Assembly: GCA_949318235.1 (NCBI GenBank)
Contig: OX439135.1
Span: 28,404,587-28,468,586 of the forward strand
Length of the DNA stretch: 64,000 nt
Direction: 5' to 3'
Origin: Ecdyonurus torrentis
Lineage: Eukaryota > Arthropoda > Insecta > Ephemeroptera > Heptageniidae
The notes under the pieces are model-generated. The model searched no databases. It saw nothing but the letters and a program-made list of their open reading frames with translations, and had not been told where the DNA came from. The position numbers and the translations under genes are program-made. Position 1 is the stretch's first letter, and each line of letters begins with the position of its first letter. Of the stretch, positions 58,576 through 64,000 are shown in pieces.

Positions 58576-61500
58576 ATGAAACAAAGTTTCTATTTCAAGA
58601 ACCAAATGTTATTGAATGATAAAGATCATACTTTTTACACGATTAAAACTAGTTTTGATGATTTCTCAAAAACTAAGAATGCTACAGACTTACAATTTGT
58701 TTCAAAACATAGCTTTATCATCTCTCTACAAAAAATATGTCTTAAACTTTTTTGCTCCGACGCATACTTTTTGAGTTATTGACAATTTTAGTTTTCACTC
58801 ATCTTCTAGCCAAACGAAGTTATGAAATAAAGTATCTATTTCAAGAACCAAATGTTATTGAATGATAAAAATCATAATTTTTACACGATTAAAACTAGTT
58901 TTGATGATTTCTCAAAAACTAAGAATGCTACAGACATCAAATTCGACTCAAAACATAGCTTTTTCAATTCTCTACAAAAAAGATGTCTTGAACTTTTTTG
59001 CTCCGACGCATACTTTTTGGGTTATTGACAATTTTAGTTTTCACTCATCATGTAGCCAAACCAAGTCATGAAACAAAGTTTTTATTTCAAGAACCAAATG
59101 TTATTGAATGATAAAAATCATACTTTTTACACGATTAAAACTAGTTTTGATGATTTCTCAAAAACTAAGAATGCTACAGACTTACTATTTAACTCAAAAC
59201 ATAGCTTTTTCAATTCTCTACAAAAAAGATGTCTTGAACTTTTTAGCTCCGACGCATACTTTTTGGGTTATTGACAATTTAAGTTTTCACTCATTATGTA
59301 GCCAAACCAAGTCATGAAACAAAGTTTCTATTTCAAGAACCAAATGTTATTGAATGATAAAAATCATACTTTTTACACGACTAAAACTAGTTGTGATGAT
59401 TTCTCAAAAACTAAGAATGCTACAGACTTATATTTTACTCAAAACATAGCTTTTTCAATTCTCTACAAAAAAGATGTCTTCAACTTTTTTGCTCCGACGC
59501 ATACTTTTTGGGTTATTGACAATTATAGTTTTCACTCATCATGTAGCCAAACCAAGTCATGAAACAAAGATTCTATTTCAAGAACCAAATGTTATTGAAT
59601 GATAAAAATCATACTTTTTACACGATTAAAACTAGTTTTGATGATTTCTCAAAAACTAAGAATGCTACAGACATTAAATTCAACTCAAAACATAGCTTTT
59701 TCAATTCTCTACAAAAAAGATGTCTTGAACTTTTTTGCTCCGACGCATACTTTTTGGGTTATTGACAATTTTAGTTTTCACTCATCATGTAGCCAAACCA
59801 AGTCATGAAACAAAGTTTTTATTTCAAGAACCAAATGTTATTGAATGATAAAAATCATACTTTTTACACGATTAAAACTAGTTTTGATGATTTCTCAAAA
59901 ACTAAGAATGCTACAGACTTACTATTGAAGTCAAAACATAGCTTTTTCAATTCTCTACAAAAAAGATGTCTTGAACTTTTTTGCTCCGACGCATTTTTTT
60001 TGGGTTATTGACAATTTTAGTTTTCACTCATCATGTAGCCAAACCAAGTCATGAAACAAAGTTTTTATTTCAAGAACCAAATGTTATTGAATGATAAAAA
60101 TCATACTTTTTACACGATTAAAACTAGTTTTGATGATTTCTCAAAAACTAAGAATGCTACAGACTTACTATTTTACTCAAAACATAGCTTTTTCAATTCT
60201 CTACAAAAAAGATGTCTTGAACTTTTTTGCCCCGACGCATACTTTTTGGGTTATTGACAATTTTAGTTTTTACTCATCATCTAGCCAAACGAAGTTATGA
60301 AATAAAGTTCAATTTCAAGAACCAACTGTTATTGAATGATAAAAATCATACTTTTTACACGATTAGTACTAGTTTTGATGATTTCTCAAAAACTAAGAAT
60401 GCTACAGACTTACAATTTGTTTCAAAACATAGCTTTATCATCTCTCTACAAAAAATATGTCTTAAACTTTTTTGCTCCGACGCATACTTTTTGAGTTATT
60501 GACAATTTTAGTTTTCACTCATCTTCTAGCCAAACGAAGTTATGAAATAAAGTATCTATTTCAAGAAGCAAATGTTATTGAATGATAAAAATCATAATTT
60601 TTACACGATTAAAACTAGTTTTGATGATTTCTCAAAAACTAAGAATGCTACAGACATTAAATTTGACTCAAAACATAGCTTTTTCAATTCTCTACAGAAA
60701 AGATGACTTGAAGTTTTTTGCTCCGACGCATACTTTTTGGGTTTTTAAAAATTTTAGTTTTCACTCATCATGTAGCCAAACCAAGTCATGAAACATAGTT
60801 TCTATTTCACGAACCAAATGTTATTGAATGATAAAAATCATACTTTTTACACGATTAAAACTAGTTTTAATGATTTCTCAGAAACTAAGAATGCTACAGA
60901 CATCAAATTTGACTCAAAACACAGCTTTTTTAATTCTCTACAAAAAAGATGTCTTGAACTTTTTTGCCCCGACGCATACATTTTGGGTTATTGACAATTT
61001 TAGTTTTCACTCATCATCTAGCCAAACCAAGTCATGAAACAAAGTTTCTATTTCAAGAACCAAATGTTATTGAATGATAAAAATCATACTTTTTACACGA
61101 TTAAAACTAGTTTTGATGATTTCTCAAAAACTAAGAATGCTACAGACTTACAATTTGTTTCAAAACATAGCTTTATCATCTCTCTACAAAAAATATGTCT
61201 TAAACTTTTTTGCTCCGACGCATACTTTTTGAGTTATTGACAATTTTAGTTTTCACTCATCTTCTAGCCAAACGAAGTTATGAAATAAAGTATCTATTTC
61301 AAGAACCAAATGTTATTGAATGATAAAAATCATAATTTTTACACGATTAAAACTAGTTTTGATGATTTCTCAAAAACTAAGAATGCTACAGACATCAAAT
61401 TCGACTCAAAACATAGCTTTTTCAATTCTCTACAAAAAAGATGTCTTGAACTTTTTAGCTCCGACGCATACTTTTTGGGTTATTGACAATTTAAGTTTTC

Positions 61501-62509
61501 ACTCATTATGTAGCCAAACCAAGTCATGAAACAAAGTTTCTATTTCAAGAACCAAATGTTATTGAATGATAAAAATCATACTTTTTACACGACTAAAACT
61601 AGTTGTGATGATTTCTCAAAAACTAAGAATGCTACAGACTTACTATTTTACTCAAAACATAGCTTTTTCAATTCTCTACAAAAAAGATGTCTTCAACTTT
61701 TTTGCTCCGATGCATACTTTTTGGGTTATTGACAATTATAGTTTTCACTCATCATGTAGCCAAACCAAGTCATGAAACAAAGATTCTATTTCAAGAACCA
61801 AATGTTATTGAATGATAAAAATCATACTTTTTACACGATTAAAACTAGTTTTGATGATTTCTCAAAAACTAAGAATGCTACAGACATTAAATTCAACTCA
61901 AAACATAGCTTTTTCAATTCTCTACAAAAAAGATGTCTTGAACTTTTTTGCTCCGACGCATACTTTTTGGGTTATTGACAATTTTAGTTTTCACTCATCA
62001 TGTAGCCAAACCAAGTCATGAAACAAAGTTTTTATTTCAAGAACCAAATGTTATTGAATGATAAAAATCATACTTTTTACACGATTAAAACTAGTTTTGA
62101 TGATTTCTCAAAAACTAAGAATGCTACAGACTTACTATTGAAGTCAAAACATAGCTTTTTCAATTCTCTACAAAAAAGATGTCTTGAACTTTTTTGCTCC
62201 GACGCATTTTTTTTGGGTTATTGACAATTTTAGTTTTCACTCATCATGTAGCCAAACCAAGTCATGAAACAAAGTTTTTATTTCAAGAACCAAATGTTAT
62301 TGAATGATAAAAATCATACTTTTTACACGATTAAAACTAGTTTTGATGATTTCTCAAAAACTAAGAATGCTACAGACTTACTATTGGAGTCAAAACATAG
62401 CTTTTTCAATTCTCTACAAAAAAGATGTCTTGAACGTTTTTGCTCCGACGCATACTTTTTGGGTTATTGACAATTATAGTTTTCACTCATCATGTAGCCA
62501 AACCAAGTC
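58576..62509 (+). repeat. 4424-bp duplicated unit, copy 2
   Basis: The sixteen monomers from B 58576 to G5 62264 follow copy 1 exactly at +4424 bp, including the shared rare change ctccgatgcatac in G2 (near 57285 and 61709). I noticed only two differences: aaagatcat near 58621 here and tcaaaccatag near 55508 in copy 1. After G5 this copy continues into G6 instead of G11. Confidence 0.93.
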
Positions 62510-64000
62510 ATGAAACAAAGTTTCTATTTTAAGAACCAAATGTTATTGAATGATAAAAATCATACTTTTTACACGATTAAAACTAGTTTTGATGATTTCT
62601 CAGAAACTAAGAATGCTACAGACATTAAATTCAACTCAAAACATAGCTTTTTCAATTCTCTACAAAAAAGATGTCTTGAACTTTTTTCCTCCGACGCATA
62701 CTTTTTGGGTTATTGACAATTTTAGTTTTCACTCATCATGTAGCCAAACCAAGTCATGAAACAAAGTTTCTATTTCAAGAACCAAATGTTATTGAATGAT
62801 AAAAATCATATTTTTACACGATTAAAACTAGTTTTGATGATTTCTCAAAAACTAAGAATGCTACAGACTTACTATTTTACTCAAAACATAGCTTTTTCAA
62901 TTCTCTACAAAAAAGATGTCTTCAACTTTTTTGCTCCGACGCATACTTTTTGGGTTATTGACAATTATAGTTTTCACTCATCATGTAGCCAAACCAAGTC
63001 ATGAAACAAAGATTCTATTTCAAGAACCAAATGTTATTGAATGATAAAAATCATACTTTTTACACGAATAAAACTAGTTTTGATGATTTCTCAGAAACTA
63101 AGAATGCTACAGACATTAAATTCGATTCAAAACATAGCTTTTTCAATTCTCTACAAAAAAGATGTCTTGAACTTTTTTGCTCCGACGCATACTTTTTGGG
63201 TTATTGACAATTTTAGTTTTCACTCATCATGTAGCCAAACCAAGTCATGAAACAAAGTTTTTATTTCAAGAACCAAATGTTATTGAATGATAAAAATCAT
63301 ACTTTTTACACGATTAAAACTAGTTTTGATGATTTCTCAAAAACTAAGAATGCTACAGACTTACTATTGAAGTCAAAACATAGCTTTTTCAATTCTCTAC
63401 AAAAAAGATGTCTTAAACTTTTTTGCTCCGACGCATTTTTTTTGGGTTATTGACAATTTTAGTTTTCACTCATCATGTAGCCAAACCAAGTCATGAAACA
63501 AAGTTTTTATTTCAAGAACCAAATGTTATTGAATGATAAAAATCATACTTTTTACACGATTAAAACTAGTTTTGATGATTTCTCAAAAACTAAGAATGCT
63601 ACAGACTTACTATTGGAGTCAAAACATAGCTTTTTCAATTCTCTACAAAAAAGATGTCTTGAACTTTTTTGCTCCGACGCATACTTTTTGGGTTATTGAC
63701 AATTATAGTTTTCACTCATCATGTAGCCAAACCAAGTCATGAAACAAAGTTTCTATTTTAAGAACCAAATGTTATTGAATGATAAAAATCATACTTTTTA
63801 CACGATTAAAACTAGTTTTGATGATTTCTCAAAAACTAAGAATGCTACAGACTTACTATTGAAGTCAAAACATAGCTTTTTCAATTCTCTACAAAAAAGA
63901 TGTCTTGAACTTTTTTGCTCCGACGCATTTTTTTTGGGTTATTGACAATTTTAGTTTTCACTCATCATGTAGCCAAACCAAGTCATGAAACAAAGTTTCT
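62510..64000 (+). repeat. G6 to G10, a G11/G4 chimera and a partial monomer
   Basis: Monomers start at 62510 G6, 62756 G7, 63001 G8, 63247 G9, 63493 G10, 63739 (G11 head, G4 body and end) and 63985 (first 16 bases only). The array continues to the right. Confidence 0.92.
63739..63984 (+). repeat. Chimeric monomer G11 or G6 head / G4 end
   Basis: It has tattttaagaacc of G6/G11, then ctcaaaaac, cttactattgaagtc, gtcttgaac and gcattttttttggg of G4. The switch lies between positions 23 and 91. It is the last complete monomer. Confidence 0.83.

Larger units (their letters stand above)
1..64000 (+). repeat. Satellite DNA array, 246-bp monomer, 260 complete copies
   Basis: Seen: one sequence of about 246 bp recurs head to tail without interruption and always in one orientation. 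Landmarks in order are tgaatgataaaaatcata (38-55), the dyad around ACTAGT (67-84), aagaatgctacagac (100-114), caaaacatagc (128-138), ctccgacgcatac (180-192) and ttattgacaattttag (201-216). Monomer lengths are 243-247 bp and sum exactly to the span. GC is about 28% on one counted monomer, with more C than G on this strand (43 against 26). Known: megabase arrays with layered HORs are typical of eukaryotic centromeric or pericentromeric satellite. Inferred: heterochromatic, non-coding. I do not recognise the family. Confidence 0.97.

Noticed and set aside
120..63945. Hundreds of 65-96 codon open frames as a family of small tandem protein genes
   Set aside because: They are the same repeat read in two frames. 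Classes C and D carry stops near the start, indels of +1, -1 and -2 shift the frame freely, and differences between classes fall at all codon positions. No promoter, intron or untranslated structure separates them.
1..64000. CRISPR array
   Set aside because: The entire 246-bp unit is repeated, with no unique spacers and no cas genes. The unit is far longer than CRISPR repeats.
43336..64000. G domain as a separate, unrelated satellite
   Set aside because: G monomers share the same landmarks, length and order of constant segments as A-F and form smooth chimeras with them. They are a diverged branch of one family.
1..64000. Mitochondrial or plastid AT-rich control region
   Set aside because: 260 head-to-tail monomers with layered HORs and no organellar gene exceed what such regions normally hold.
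1..64000. tRNA, rRNA or other structured RNA gene
   Set aside because: No cloverleaf, rRNA-like conserved core or unique stem-loop was seen. Only the short repeat-encoded inverted repeats are present.

Overview
The whole 64 kb window is one uninterrupted satellite DNA array. It holds 260 complete head-to-tail monomers plus a partial one at each end, all in the same orientation. The consensus monomer is 246 bp and about 28% GC (counted on one monomer). My monomer boundaries account for every base from 120 to 63984: 260 x 246 minus 95 bp of small class-specific indels gives 63,865 bp. I number monomer positions from the recurrent 'atgaaa'. I see no protein-coding gene, RNA gene, transposon, inversion or non-satellite insertion. 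This is the composition expected of a eukaryotic (peri)centromeric or other heterochromatic satellite block assembled from long reads. I do not recognise the family and cannot name the organism; CpG is not visibly depleted, which weakly argues against a heavily CpG-methylated genome.

Monomers fall into classes by diagnostic bases (labels are mine). Classes A to F fill roughly 1-43335. They differ from one another by about 9% where counted (A against B: 22 of 246 positions). Classes D and E are 245 bp because of fixed 1-bp deletions; there are 54 D-headed and 18 E-like monomers. A second set, G1 to G12, dominates 43336-64000.

The array has several layers of higher-order repeat (HOR). In the first domain there are an A-B-C trimer (738 bp), a D2-C4-E-F tetramer (982 bp), a roughly 15-monomer HOR tagged by a 1-bp insertion that starts at 12404, 18541 and 24923 (units of 6137, 6382 and about 3683 bp, differing by internal duplications), and local duplications of 2210 and 1472 bp. 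In the second domain, G2-G6 and G7-G11 look like diverged copies of a pentamer (about 1230 bp). These are embedded in a G1-G12 block of 2949 bp, itself copied by larger duplications (2951, 4916 and 4424 bp offsets). Modules from the first domain (D2-C-A-B-C6) recur inside the second.

Nothing here works as a set of genes. The biology is sequence turnover: unequal exchange and gene conversion, visible as chimeric monomers whose switch points mostly fall in one part of the monomer, and as near-identical long copies. The best candidates for function are a dyad-symmetric element at monomer positions 67-84 and a small hairpin-capable sequence at 41-54. All comparisons were made by eye; identities and class assignments should be confirmed by alignment.
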